Source: CAZSLZ01 sp964607865 (GTDB taxonomy: Bacteria > Vulcanimicrobiota > JAJTBE01 > CAZSLZ01). Taken from it: 32,643 nucleotides of DNA. The notes beneath the pieces are model-generated. The model was given only the letters and a program-made list of their open reading frames with translations, made no database searches and had not been told where the DNA came from. A program made the translations under genes and the position numbers. Below are positions 24,046-32,556 of this stretch, piece by piece. The stretch spans positions 1-32,643 of the forward strand of contig CAZSLZ010000015.1 of assembly GCA_964607865.1 (NCBI GenBank), given 5' to 3'. Within the stretch, counting starts at the first letter, position 1. Each line of letters opens with the position of its first letter.

Positions 24046-27000
24046 GAGTTTGCTAAGAGCAGTCTTTTTAACTTTTCCTCCCACAATTTTACTCTTCTTG
24101 ACCAAGGGCTTCTTGATTTTCCTGAGAATTTTCTCTTTCTTCTGAACTTCAGTTTTGACAACTATGGTTTCAGTTTCTTCGGCGGTAGTATCACCTGTTG
24201 TGGGAGTTGTAATAGCTTCGCCAGCGGTGGCAGTAACCATACTGGGTATAGGCGCGCCTTTTCTGGAAACCATAGCCTCGCGAACCAGCTCTCTGTAATC
24301 GCGGCGTTCTGCAATTTTCTTAAAGTGAACTTCTTTTCCGGTAAGTATCCGTTTTTTCTCGGCATAGAACATGGTAAGCTGATGGCGGAAAATCATTATA
24401 TCGAGTTCGGTAAAAATTTTATAAACCGGGAATTCCTTATCTATCAAATCATTCAATTCGAACTTTTTCAGCCTCATTATTACAGCAGCTATAAGTTTCA
24501 GGTCTTTTTCGTTGTCCTCAAATTTAAAATGAGAATTATAAAACTTGTTTAAAGATTCTAATGCCTGTAGTTGAACCCAGGCGTTGGAATCGTCAAGTGC
24601 CTTTATTATTGTAACCATACAGATTCGGTGAGGTATATTTCCCAAGACTCTTATTACATTTCTTCTCATTTCCCAGTTGCCGTTTTCAAAGATAGCTTCC
24701 AGGGCACGATAAACCTTGGTGCCTCCGATTATCTCCATGGCATCGATATAGGGCAGGACTTCCGTGGGGCGATTATAGGTTTCAGCAACCTTTTTGGCAT
24801 CGGTAATCAGTTTATATTCCAGTTTCTCACCACCGATTCTGGCAAGGGCTTTTATTGCCTCGGTTTTCGCAGTGGGCCCGTAAGCAGGGTGGGTTAATAC
24901 CCGTTCAAAAGTGTCTTTGGCATCTTCTCCCTTTCTCAAGGACAGAATATGAATCAAGGAGTCGGGATAAGTGGCTTCTCCGGTTTGAAGCTTCTGTTGA
25001 AATTTCTCAAAGTATTTTTCTTTGCCAACCTTGGCATAAGCCTCAGCTGCCAGCATGCGGTTTCTATCGTCATCTGCAGATATTTCTTCAAATAGATAAC
25101 GGGCATTTTCTGCTACCGAAAGGGTGTTCATTCCTTTTATAGCCAGATAACGGACAAAAGGATCCGTGTCCTCCATCATAAGATGCAATAATGGTATCGA
25201 TTCCATCTTTTTTATGTTGGATATAACCGCAGCTGCAAAACTCCTTAAAACTTTATTTCCCTTTTCAAAATAGCCTTTCAGTATGAGCATTTGTTCCTTG
25301 TCGTTGCTGGCATGGAATGCTTTTCTGACGTCGTTATATGTGATGTATATGGAATTTCTGCGATAATGTTGAATCTGATTCAGGGATTTTTCCGGGTTAA
25401 TAGTACAAATGTAGCCAATGGTATAAGCGCATTCTTTTTGAAGCCTCTCCTGCCCTTCGTCAGCCATTCTCATCAAGGTTACCAGAATGCTTTCATCTCC
25501 AATTTCGGCAAAGGTCCGGGCGGCAGAGACAGCTATTTCCATGTCGTTACTTTCAAGCCGCTCTTCGAGCATATGAAATATTGCATCCCGCAGGTTGTAT
25601 AGTTCAAAGAAAAAGGCTCTTTCCTTGATATCTCTGGGTTGCCAGCGAATTTCATCCAGAATTTTTAAAATCCATAAAGCCATGTGGCCTTTTTCCTTGA
25701 GGGCGGTTTTATAAAGCAATTCCGAGCTTCTTTCCCGTTTTACCTTGGCCAGCGCCAATGACAACTCCCGAAGAATCGGTTTGTCAAGTTTGGGGATCAT
25801 GGCTTTCACCCGGTGATAAGTCTTTTCGTAAAAAACATTAACTGCCTGCGACAGCAATTGAAGTATCCTGGGGTTGGTTTCCGAGGTGAAAAGATAGAGC
25901 AGGAAATCAATGAGCCGTTCTGATTTGGATTCGATAATGTTTTCCAGAAGGTTATACCGTTTTTCAAAATTCATTTTGTTGTAAGCTTCCAGAATAATTT
26001 TATAGCCTTCGGGTTCTATTTCCGAGTAACGATTCGACTGGCCGGACATTACAAAATATACAGCAGTTTTGCTCTTTTCACTGTTCTTCCAATCCTGTTC
26101 CTTAAAAATTTCTTCAAGTTCGGGATCAGAATTTTTAAAATAGATTTCAAAATATTCATCAATCAGATCCTGATTGGTGGTTTTCCTGATAGCATTCCGG
26201 GCGGCATTTTTAAGTTTCAAATTCTTTTGTTCTTTTTTCAAGATTCTATAGAGAACGGGAACTACTTCCTTGCCCAGTTGTTCAACCTTGGTAAGCTGGT
26301 TGGAAAGCAGATACATGGGAATCCGTTCCGAGATGCCGCCAAACTCCCAGCCCATTTCCACAATAAGGTATCCCAGGTAATCACTATTGGTTTCCACAAA
26401 GGCTTCGCAGATATCTCTTAAAACTTCGGGTTTTTTGGTGCTTTCCAGGTATCTTTTAACTTTCAACCCCATTTCCTTTACGGGGTTTTCATTTTCTTCA
26501 AACTCAATTTCTTCATCGGCATTTCTTTTATTGGCATAGGTACTCAGTGAATAAGCCAGGTGTATAAGCTCGGAATCGTTGGTTTTTTCTTTAATTTCGG
26601 GAATTTGCAGGTAACCCGCCAGCATTTTTGGCTCTACATTGAATTGTTTGAGAATATCGTTTAAATATCTGGTGAGTATATAGAAAAAGATTTTATCCTT
26701 GGGTGCGTTGGGGGACCAATCGTGTTTTATCAACATTTTTGCAAAATAATCCTGCTTTGAAGGATCATCTTCAGCCAATCTCATATAGGTCTGGCAAATT
26801 TCATCAATAAGAATGGGGTTGGTCATCTGTGAAAGACATTCATGAAGTTGATTTTTCATTGGAAATTTCTCGTCAAAAACAATTTTTACAATTTCATTGA
26901 AATCGGAGCCGTCCATTAAATGAATAACTTTGCGGTATTGTTCGGTTTTTAAAAGAAACATTATTTTCTGGTTTAATTTGGAGGGATACCAGTTCTGTTC

Positions 27001-27528
27001 GTCGATAATTCGGAACAGAGTTTCGTCCCGGTTATCGATGAATTTTTTAATTATTATCATATCGGCCTGTGCTCCGCCGTTGGGCAAAATGGTGTTAATT
27101 ATCTCATATTTGTTATCCACTTCGCTTTGTATAACATGGTCAATAATTTCACTGAAATTTTCTTCATTGACCATTGCTGACATTTCATCCTTGAATTTCA
27201 TATATTGGAAAAATGAAAGCTTGCTTGCAGGATCTTCAGGATACATCTTTCCCTTTCTGATAATTTGCAGAAGCGCCTTATTCTTATCTCTCAGGTAAAG
27301 ATTTCTCAGAATCTCCTGGGCAATGGGATCGGTAAGGCTGGACAGCCCCAGAAAAGCATTCCTCTGAACTTCGTTATCTTCATCCATAAGGGCTTCCACC
27401 AGGGGGATGACACATGGAGGCGTGCCGATTTCTCCCAGGCGCCTGGCCGCTTCTTTTCTTCTTTTTACACCCACAATAACTGTGGTATCTTTAATTTGTT
27501 GTTTTAATTTTTTTATTTCCTGGTCCAT
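24031..27528 (-). CDS. Giant HEAT-repeat protein with basic C-terminal tail
   Basis: The protein has 1165 residues and is soluble, with no signal peptide. HEAT-type helical pairs are clear near residues 20-75 (RRKEAARRLGEIGTPPCVIP, DNEVQRNAFLGLSSL) and again from about 660 to 1010 (DMEIAVSAARTFAEIGDE, DPFVRYLAIKGMNTLS, NWEMRRNVIRVLGNIP, NAWVQLQALESLNKF). The middle is more divergent helical sequence. The last 85 residues are Thr-rich and then very Lys-rich (KKEKILRKIKKPLVKKSKIV), suited to binding nucleic acid or an acidic partner. No enzymatic motif is visible, and a scaffold role is inferred. The start has GGGAG 7 nt upstream. Its 3' end meets the DnaA-box cluster. Confidence 0.88.
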   Translation of the reverse strand: MDQEIKKLKQQIKDTTVIVGVKRRKEAARRLGEIGTPPCVIPLVEALMDEDNEVQRNAFLGLSSLTDPIAQEILRNLYLRDKNKALLQIIRKGKMYPEDPASKLSFFQYMKFKDEMSAMVNEENFSEIIDHVIQSEVDNKYEIINTILPNGGAQADMIIIKKFIDNRDETLFRIIDEQNWYPSKLNQKIMFLLKTEQYRKVIHLMDGSDFNEIVKIVFDEKFPMKNQLHECLSQMTNPILIDEICQTYMRLAEDDPSKQDYFAKMLIKHDWSPNAPKDKIFFYILTRYLNDILKQFNVEPKMLAGYLQIPEIKEKTNDSELIHLAYSLSTYANKRNADEEIEFEENENPVKEMGLKVKRYLESTKKPEVLRDICEAFVETNSDYLGYLIVEMGWEFGGISERIPMYLLSNQLTKVEQLGKEVVPVLYRILKKEQKNLKLKNAARNAIRKTTNQDLIDEYFEIYFKNSDPELEEIFKEQDWKNSEKSKTAVYFVMSGQSNRYSEIEPEGYKIILEAYNKMNFEKRYNLLENIIESKSERLIDFLLYLFTSETNPRILQLLSQAVNVFYEKTYHRVKAMIPKLDKPILRELSLALAKVKRERSSELLYKTALKEKGHMALWILKILDEIRWQPRDIKERAFFFELYNLRDAIFHMLEERLESNDMEIAVSAARTFAEIGDESILVTLMRMADEGQERLQKECAYTIGYICTINPEKSLNQIQHYRRNSIYITYNDVRKAFHASNDKEQMLILKGYFEKGNKVLRSFAAAVISNIKKMESIPLLHLMMEDTDPFVRYLAIKGMNTLSVAENARYLFEEISADDDRNRMLAAEAYAKVGKEKYFEKFQQKLQTGEATYPDSLIHILSLRKGEDAKDTFERVLTHPAYGPTAKTEAIKALARIGGEKLEYKLITDAKKVAETYNRPTEVLPYIDAMEIIGGTKVYRALEAIFENGNWEMRRNVIRVLGNIPHRICMVTIIKALDDSNAWVQLQALESLNKFYNSHFKFEDNEKDLKLIAAVIMRLKKFELNDLIDKEFPVYKIFTELDIMIFRHQLTMFYAEKKRILTGKEVHFKKIAERRDYRELVREAMVSRKGAPIPSMVTATAGEAITTPTTGDTTAEETETIVVKTEVQKKEKILRKIKKPLVKKSKIVGGKVKKTALSKLKKKE

Positions 27529-27767
27529 TTTCCAGCTCCCTATAAAACAAACTATGTAATAAATTAAAAAACATTTGTATTAATCCTTCTATCTTCGGAT
27601 TTTTAGTCGCATTTTATATGGTTATGTTCATAAGAGGTAATTCTCTCTAAATCTAAAAATGATAATTGTAATGGTAGTTAATTCCGAAACAGGAAGGAAA
27701 TGTAACCCTTAATTTTGAATTTTGCAATTAAGCCAATATTTGTGTATTTTGATGGAGATAATTTATC

Positions 27768-28595
27768 ATGCCCGAGACTGATGATCTCTGGATAAGACTG
27801 AAAAAAGAGAATGATCCTGCAGCCAAGGAAGAACTTGTTGAAAAGTATCTGCCTCTGGTTCGCCATATCGCAACTCGTATTTTGAAAAAATTACGGGCAG
27901 GCGCCGATCTGGATGATCTCATCAGCGATGGTATATTCGGCCTTATGCGGGCAATTGATAATTTCGATCTTTCCAGGGGTTATAAATTCGAGACCTATGC
28001 AACTCCGGTAGTAAGGGGGGCTATATATAACGGCCTCAGAAGCCTGGACTGGGTACCGGAACGCACCCGGGGCAAGGCCAGGGCGGTTCAGAGAACCACC
28101 GATCAGTTTTACAAGGAACATGGCCGGACTCCCACCAGCGATGAACTTGCGGAAGAGATGAAAATATCCGCCAACGAGGTTTATGACCTTATCGCCAACC
28201 TGGGGTGTATTTATATTCTTTCCCTGGATCAACCCTTAGCTTCATTTGAGGGTGATGATGTTTCCATAATGTCGGTGGTGGAAAACGATACCGTATGCGG
28301 GCCGCTGGCCGAAGTGGAATTCAAGGAAGAAAGGGCTCACCTGAAAAAAGCTATCGAAAACTTAAACGAACGGGAACAATATATAATTTCCAAACATTAT
28401 TTCGAGGGTTTTACCTTCGAATCCATTTCCCACGATCTGGGAGTCTCCAAGCAGAGAATCTCCCAGATGCACGCGCGTGCAGTTCGAAGAATGAGGGAAT
28501 ACCTGGGGCGTATGATTATTTCCGACGAAGCTTTGAAAGATTTTGTTGTGGAAAAACACCCCCTGATTCCTCCACCCAACTGGAGAAAAAAATAA
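27768..28595 (+). CDS. FliA/WhiG-type alternative sigma factor
   Basis: The protein has 275 residues, a group 3 sigma-70 family member. Region 2 is strong (EKYLPLVRHIATRI, DLDDLISDGIFGLMRAIDNF, RGYKFETYATPVVRGAI, LRSLDWVPERTR). Region 3 (GRTPTSDELAEEMKISANEV) and region 4 (LNEREQYIISKHYFEGFTF, LGVSKQRISQMHARAVRRMR) complete it. The family usually drives flagellar or developmental genes. No flagellar gene and no obvious anti-sigma gene is nearby, so its regulon here is unknown. SD GGAGA. The symporter gene follows 43 nt later and may be co-transcribed. Confidence 0.95.
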   Translation: MPETDDLWIRLKKENDPAAKEELVEKYLPLVRHIATRILKKLRAGADLDDLISDGIFGLMRAIDNFDLSRGYKFETYATPVVRGAIYNGLRSLDWVPERTRGKARAVQRTTDQFYKEHGRTPTSDELAEEMKISANEVYDLIANLGCIYILSLDQPLASFEGDDVSIMSVVENDTVCGPLAEVEFKEERAHLKKAIENLNEREQYIISKHYFEGFTFESISHDLGVSKQRISQMHARAVRRMREYLGRMIISDEALKDFVVEKHPLIPPPNWRKK

Positions 28596-28638
28596 TAAGC
28601 TTATAATTCAGCTTTAAACAACGAAAGGGGAGAGATTA

Positions 28639-30300
28639 TTGACCAACCTGGATATTGTATTTTTAGTTTTGTATTTTGTGGGTGTTGCAGCCATAGGTTA
28701 CTGGTCCAGCAGAGAAAGCCTGGAAAACAGTAAATCCTACTTTTTAGGCGGCGGCACTATTGGATGGATGGCTATAGGAGCCAGCCTGTTTGCCAGTAAT
28801 ATTTCTGCAGAACATTTCATAGGGCTGGCAGGAACCGGCGCTTCCAGCGGCCTGGCAGTTGGCCAGTTCGAATGGCTTGCCTGTATTATTCTGTTAATTC
28901 TGGGGTGGCTATTCGTTCCATTTTATATTAAAACAGGTGTTTTTACTATGCCGGAATTTCTGGAAAAAAGATACAATTCACAGTGCAGGACATACCTGTC
29001 AGCTATATCCCTTATAGCCTACATTTTTACCAAGGTCAGTGTGGCGGTTTACGCCGGGGCACTGGTTCTGCAGACTATTCTGGGATGGAATATCTGGATA
29101 GGCGCTATTGTCCTGATTGTGGGTACCGGTGTCTATACGGTTTTTGGAGGCCTGAGGGCGGTTATCTACACCGACTTTTTTCAGGCTTTCATTCTTATAT
29201 GCGGAGGTATTGTTCTTACATTTATCGCTATCTCCAAAGTGGGAGGAATAAATGCCCTGGCTGCCCAGGTGCCAGCTTCCTTCTTCAACCTGTGGAAACC
29301 AATGACCGATCCCGAGTTTCCATGGACAGGGATTCTCTTTGGAGCTCCAATTCTGGGATTGTGGTACTGGTGTACAGACCAGATGATCGTTCAGAGAACA
29401 CTGGCAGCAAAAGACGTCCCTGACGCCCGGCGATCCACAATTTTTGCCGGCTTTCTTAAAATGCTGCCGGTTTTTATACTGGTTTTGCCTGGCGTGGCAG
29501 GAAAAATCCTGTTTCCCGATATTGCTCCTGATAAAATGTACGCCACCATGGTAGGAGAGCTGCTTCCCCCGGGAATTAAAGGCCTGGTTGTGGCAGCCCT
29601 GCTGGCGGCGCTTATGAGCTCCCTGTCCAGCGTTTTTAACAGCAGTTCCACCCTGGTTGTTATGGACTTCTATAAGAAATATAAGCCCGATGCCGGTGAA
29701 AAAGAACTGGTGAGGGCAGGACAGTTTTCCACTGTTGTTCTGGTTCTGGTGGGACTGGCCTGGCTGCCCCTCATTGGACTCATGAGCAACCAGATTTATA
29801 TCTATCTCCAATCGGTTCAGGCTTATGTTTCACCCCCCATTGCTGCGGTATTTCTATTGGGTATCCTGTGGAAACGCATCAACGGAAAAGGGGCGATTTC
29901 CGCGCTGATAACAGGGTTTGTTTTCGGTGCAGTGCGGTTTGTTTCCGAATTATTGATGAAAAGTGGAAAACTCACTTGGGCGCCCTTGGTGCAATATGCC
30001 AGCATTAATTTCCTTCATTTTGCAATACTGCTCTTTGTGATTTCAGTGGCAGTCCTGGTACTGGTGAGCCTGGCAACAGCTCCGCCTTCCAAGGAAAAAC
30101 TGGAAATATTTGAGAAGGGCAAAAAGAAGAAAGAAGAAGAAGAGGAAAAACCTGACCTGGTAGCTGAGATGGAAACCGAGATTGAAGAACTGAGCCCTGA
30201 AAAACAGCGGGAACACAAAATGAATGTAGTATTGAGTGTGGTCTTGGTGATAATTGTTCTGGTTCTATGGTTCATTTTCAGCCCGGTTTTCTTTAAATAA
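28639..30300 (+). CDS. Sodium:solute symporter (SSS family, SGLT-like)
   Basis: The protein has 553 residues and about 14 predicted transmembrane helices with the LeuT-like inverted repeat. Sequence near ISAEHFIGLAGTGASSGLA, FTMPEFLEKRYN, IVQRTLAAKDV and LMSSLSSVFNSSSTLVVMDF (Na2-site helix) matches SGLT-type sugar carriers rather than proline carriers. The substrate is therefore probably a sugar, by analogy with Vibrio SGLT. Between the last two helices is a highly charged cytoplasmic loop (KGKKKKEEEEEKPD). It starts at TTG with GGGGAGAG 4 nt upstream. A terminator follows. Confidence 0.93.
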   Translation: MTNLDIVFLVLYFVGVAAIGYWSSRESLENSKSYFLGGGTIGWMAIGASLFASNISAEHFIGLAGTGASSGLAVGQFEWLACIILLILGWLFVPFYIKTGVFTMPEFLEKRYNSQCRTYLSAISLIAYIFTKVSVAVYAGALVLQTILGWNIWIGAIVLIVGTGVYTVFGGLRAVIYTDFFQAFILICGGIVLTFIAISKVGGINALAAQVPASFFNLWKPMTDPEFPWTGILFGAPILGLWYWCTDQMIVQRTLAAKDVPDARRSTIFAGFLKMLPVFILVLPGVAGKILFPDIAPDKMYATMVGELLPPGIKGLVVAALLAALMSSLSSVFNSSSTLVVMDFYKKYKPDAGEKELVRAGQFSTVVLVLVGLAWLPLIGLMSNQIYIYLQSVQAYVSPPIAAVFLLGILWKRINGKGAISALITGFVFGAVRFVSELLMKSGKLTWAPLVQYASINFLHFAILLFVISVAVLVLVSLATAPPSKEKLEIFEKGKKKKEEEEEKPDLVAEMETEIEELSPEKQREHKMNVVLSVVLVIIVLVLWFIFSPVFFK

Positions 30301-30381
30301 TAACAGTAAATAAAACATCGTTAATGGACTGATTAAAGCCAGGTACATGGCTGATAAAATTAAATTTAGAATAAAACATAT

Positions 30382-30425
30382 CGAGGAACTGCTTTTTAAA
30401 ATAAACGGTTCCTCGAATTTTTTTA
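30382..30425 (+). terminator. Terminator of the symporter gene
   Basis: CGAGGAAC (30382-30389) and GTTCCTCG (30408-30415) form a perfect 8-bp stem with an 18-nt AT-rich loop, followed by AATTTTTTT. It is 82 nt after the stop codon. Confidence 0.85.
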
Positions 30426-30480
30426 ATAAAATTTGATGACGGATTACGATGATATACTTGAAACAAACCTATCCTGATAA

Positions 30481-30612
30481 ATGGGTTGGGAACCAACCCG
30501 ATCTGAATTGAGATTGCCACGGTTTCTTCGAAACCTCGCAATGACAGGCTTCAGGCAGGTTATTCGTCATCGCGGGGAGCGAAAAGCTACGTGGCGATCT
30601 CTGTACCACTCG
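30481..30612 (+). repeat. Dispersed repeat copy next to the IS256 relic
   Basis: Modules ATGGGTTGGGAACCAACCCG, GAGATTGCCACGG, ACCTCGCAATGACAGGC, CGTCATCGCGGGGAGCG and ACGTGGCGATCTCTGTACCA closely match the 6.2-6.4 kb element. The sequence runs directly into transposase sequence at about 30613-30622, so this is a rearrangement junction. Confidence 0.75.
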
Positions 30613-30621
30613 GGTATGGGT

Positions 30622-30992
30622 GGTAACAAAGCTCCAACCGAGGAGGCCGGCCTGGCCGCCCTGGATGAATTCTAAGAAAAATGGGGTAAAAAGTATCAAT
30701 ATGCGGTGAAAAGCTGGCGTGATAACTGGACTAACCTGGCGACACTGGTCCAATATTCCGGGGACATCCGCAAACTGATCTACACCACCAACCCCATCGA
30801 GAGTTACAACCGGGGAATCAGGAAAATTTCAAGGCCAAAGGCGCTTTTTCTTCCGATGAAGCCTTGATGAAACTGCTTTATCTTGCTACGATGGATATCA
30901 GGAAGAAATGGACTCAGAAACACAGAAGCTGGACCTGCATAATCGGTCAGCTTGCCATTTATTTCGAAGAGCGGCTGTCATCTTACCTGTAA
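30622..30992 (+). pseudogene. IS256-family transposase C-terminal relic
   Basis: Only the last third of a mutator-type (IS256) transposase remains: PTEEAGLAALDEF, an in-frame TAA (30673-30675), EKWGKKYQYAVKSWRDNW, then IRKLIYTTNPIESYNRGIRK. A one-base deletion in an A run near 30820 follows. The next frame continues AKGAFSSDEALMKLLYLATM, DIRKKWTQKHRSW and GQLAIYFEERLSSYL with a stop at 30990. The N-terminus and most of the catalytic core are missing. The element cannot move by itself. Confidence 0.9.
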
Positions 30993-31144
30993 AAAAAGTT
31001 CATCTTCATTGGGGAATCTCCACCTTGGCCTCGTGCGCAAGAAAAGAGCAAGCGACCCACGGAGCATAACAATGAGTTTAATGAAATTTTTCCTGTTTTA
31101 ACTTTAGTCAGTTATTTTTCAAGGAAAGGGGGTGTGCCAAAACG
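30993..31144. other. Right flank of the IS256 relic
   Basis: The sequence after the transposase stop ends in TCAAGGAAAGGGGGTGTGCC (about 31119-31138), which could be the degenerate right terminal repeat of the insertion sequence. No left terminal repeat was found. Confidence 0.3.
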
Positions 31145-31182
31145 AATAAAAGAATAAGATAGCTCTGATAAAAGAGCTATCT
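31145..31182 (-). terminator. Terminator of the frameshifted gene
   Basis: AGATAGCTCT (31157-31166) and AGAGCTATCT (31173-31182) form a perfect 10-bp stem with a 6-nt loop, followed on the minus strand by TATTCTTTTATTC. The gene's TAG stop lies inside the stem. Confidence 0.8.
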
Positions 31183-32349
31183 GTGGGGTTTACACAAAAA
31201 ATCTGACATTACCTTATCACCCAGTTGAGTAACCAGATCCTGTGGGTTCTGCCACCAGGCTGCCTTCAAACCGTCAGCATCGGTTTCAGTGGGATTGGTT
31301 GTTACAGATTGAGAAGATACCCTTTTCCCATTCTGGGTCCTGATAGTTCTTACATTAACCTCATTCCCTGCTTTTTCGGTGATTTCAGTGGTTGAAGTGC
31401 TCTTTACTTTTCCGTCAGGCCATTCAATCTTGCTTGAGGTATGCAATTCCTGGTTCCATTGATCTTCATTGGCATAGTTTTTATCGTAATGAGTATCTAT
31501 TTTGTTTACCGTGATGGCAACAGAACCATCGGGCATACGGTTGACAAATGTATCCTGCTTGATCTGGTGAGAAGTATCCTTATTATTATTAGTAAAATCA
31601 TCCCTGCCTATATAGTGCATGGTCAGGCTTTCCTTCTTTGAAAAAGGATCTTCTTCTCCGGGAATGCGTTTTTCCTTAGTCTGCCAACGCATATCATTAA
31701 CCCTGTCTTCTCCGGCTTCTTCGTCATAAGCTGCCTTTCCGCTGCGGGTGGTCAGTTCGATTTCTTTTCCCAGAGGGTTTTTACCTGACATATGATGGCG
31801 TTTAATTGAATGCCTGTGGGCCTCACCATCCCGTTTTATCTGGGCTTTTCTGGCCTCCAATTCAAGAATCCCCGGTCATAATTGCCTTTGCGTAAACCTT
31901 TCTGTTTTTCCTGGTCCGGTTTGGCTTTTTCCTGTTCTCTCTGCTGGTTCTGTTCATCAATCTCCTGGTTAGCTTTTTGATCCACCTGCTCTTTTTTTGC
32001 CGTTAATCTCTTCATTTTTGCCTTCGCCGGCATTTTTCAATTCTTTCCTGGCTTTATTTAAATTATCAAATTTTTCTGCGCCTCTTTCGGTAAAGGCATC
32101 ATCGGTGGGTTTTTTTTCCGGATTTATTCTGGGGCCTGTTTTCCTGGTTAATCCGCTCACCGGTAATGCGTTGGGCAGCATCTGCCTGGGCGCTGGAAGC
32201 GCTGACGGTGGCATAGTCGTTCTGACGTGTTGTCCATGTTCCCGGTGTGGCTTGGCTGGGGAGCCTGAGTTGCGCCTGTCTGGCCCGTTTTTGCCGGCAT
32301 CGGGTTTCTTAACGCCCTGGTTTGAATTTCCTGCTGAAATACTATCCAT
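31177..32349 (-). pseudogene. Polar, Lys/Gln/Glu-rich protein gene broken by several frameshifts
   Basis: Coding-like sequence of about 390 codons is spread over changing frames. The start (MDSISAGNSNQGVKK) has SD GAGAGGG and reads to DAGK. It appears to continue as GQTGATQAPQPSHTGNMDN, then NDYATVSASSAQADAAQRI, then TDDAFTERGAEKFDNLNKAR up to NGKK at an A7 run near 32010. The next frame reads EQVDQKANQEIDEQNQQREQ to NYDRG at a G4 run near 31880. The last frame reads LELEARKAQIKRDGEAHRHS and onward to the stop. No family is recognised. It is a decaying gene or one hit by sequencing indels; the intact protein would be cytosolic and polar, with a beta-rich C-terminal half. Confidence 0.7.
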
Positions 32350-32435
32350 GTTTTCCCTCTCATAAATATGTTGTTATTAATATATAACGCAGAAAACCAC
32401 AAGTAAAGGTTTATGATACAACTTTTTTTTACTCC

Positions 32436-32464
32436 GAAAAACAGAAAAGCCCGTGGGCTTTTCT
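32436..32464 (-). terminator. Terminator/attenuator in the leader of the frameshifted gene
   Basis: AGAAAAGCCC (32443-32452) and GGGCTTTTCT (32455-32464) form a strong stem, followed on the minus strand by GTTTTTC. It lies between the promoter at 32548-32556 and the start at 32349. Confidence 0.7.
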
Positions 32465-32547
32465 CTTGTAACTCAATATCTTGTTCTTCTCTTCATTGGT
32501 GCTCCAGGTAACCTTTGAAACATCCAGAAGATTATTTCTATCTTATT

Positions 32548-32556
32548 ATTATAACA
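32548..32556 (-). promoter_or_regulatory. Extended -10 promoter
   Basis: The minus strand reads TGTTATAAT, a perfect extended -10 (TGnTATAAT). No good -35 is seen. It would produce a leader of about 190 nt, or a transcript of about 100 nt if stopped at the 32436-32464 hairpin. The rest of 32465-32643 holds no gene I can support. Confidence 0.5.

Noticed and set aside
31990..32030. Programmed frameshift at the A7 run (AAAAAAAG) like dnaX
   Set aside because: The required shift is +1, while the known A-AAA-AAG signal gives -1. Other frameshifts in the same gene point to decay or error.
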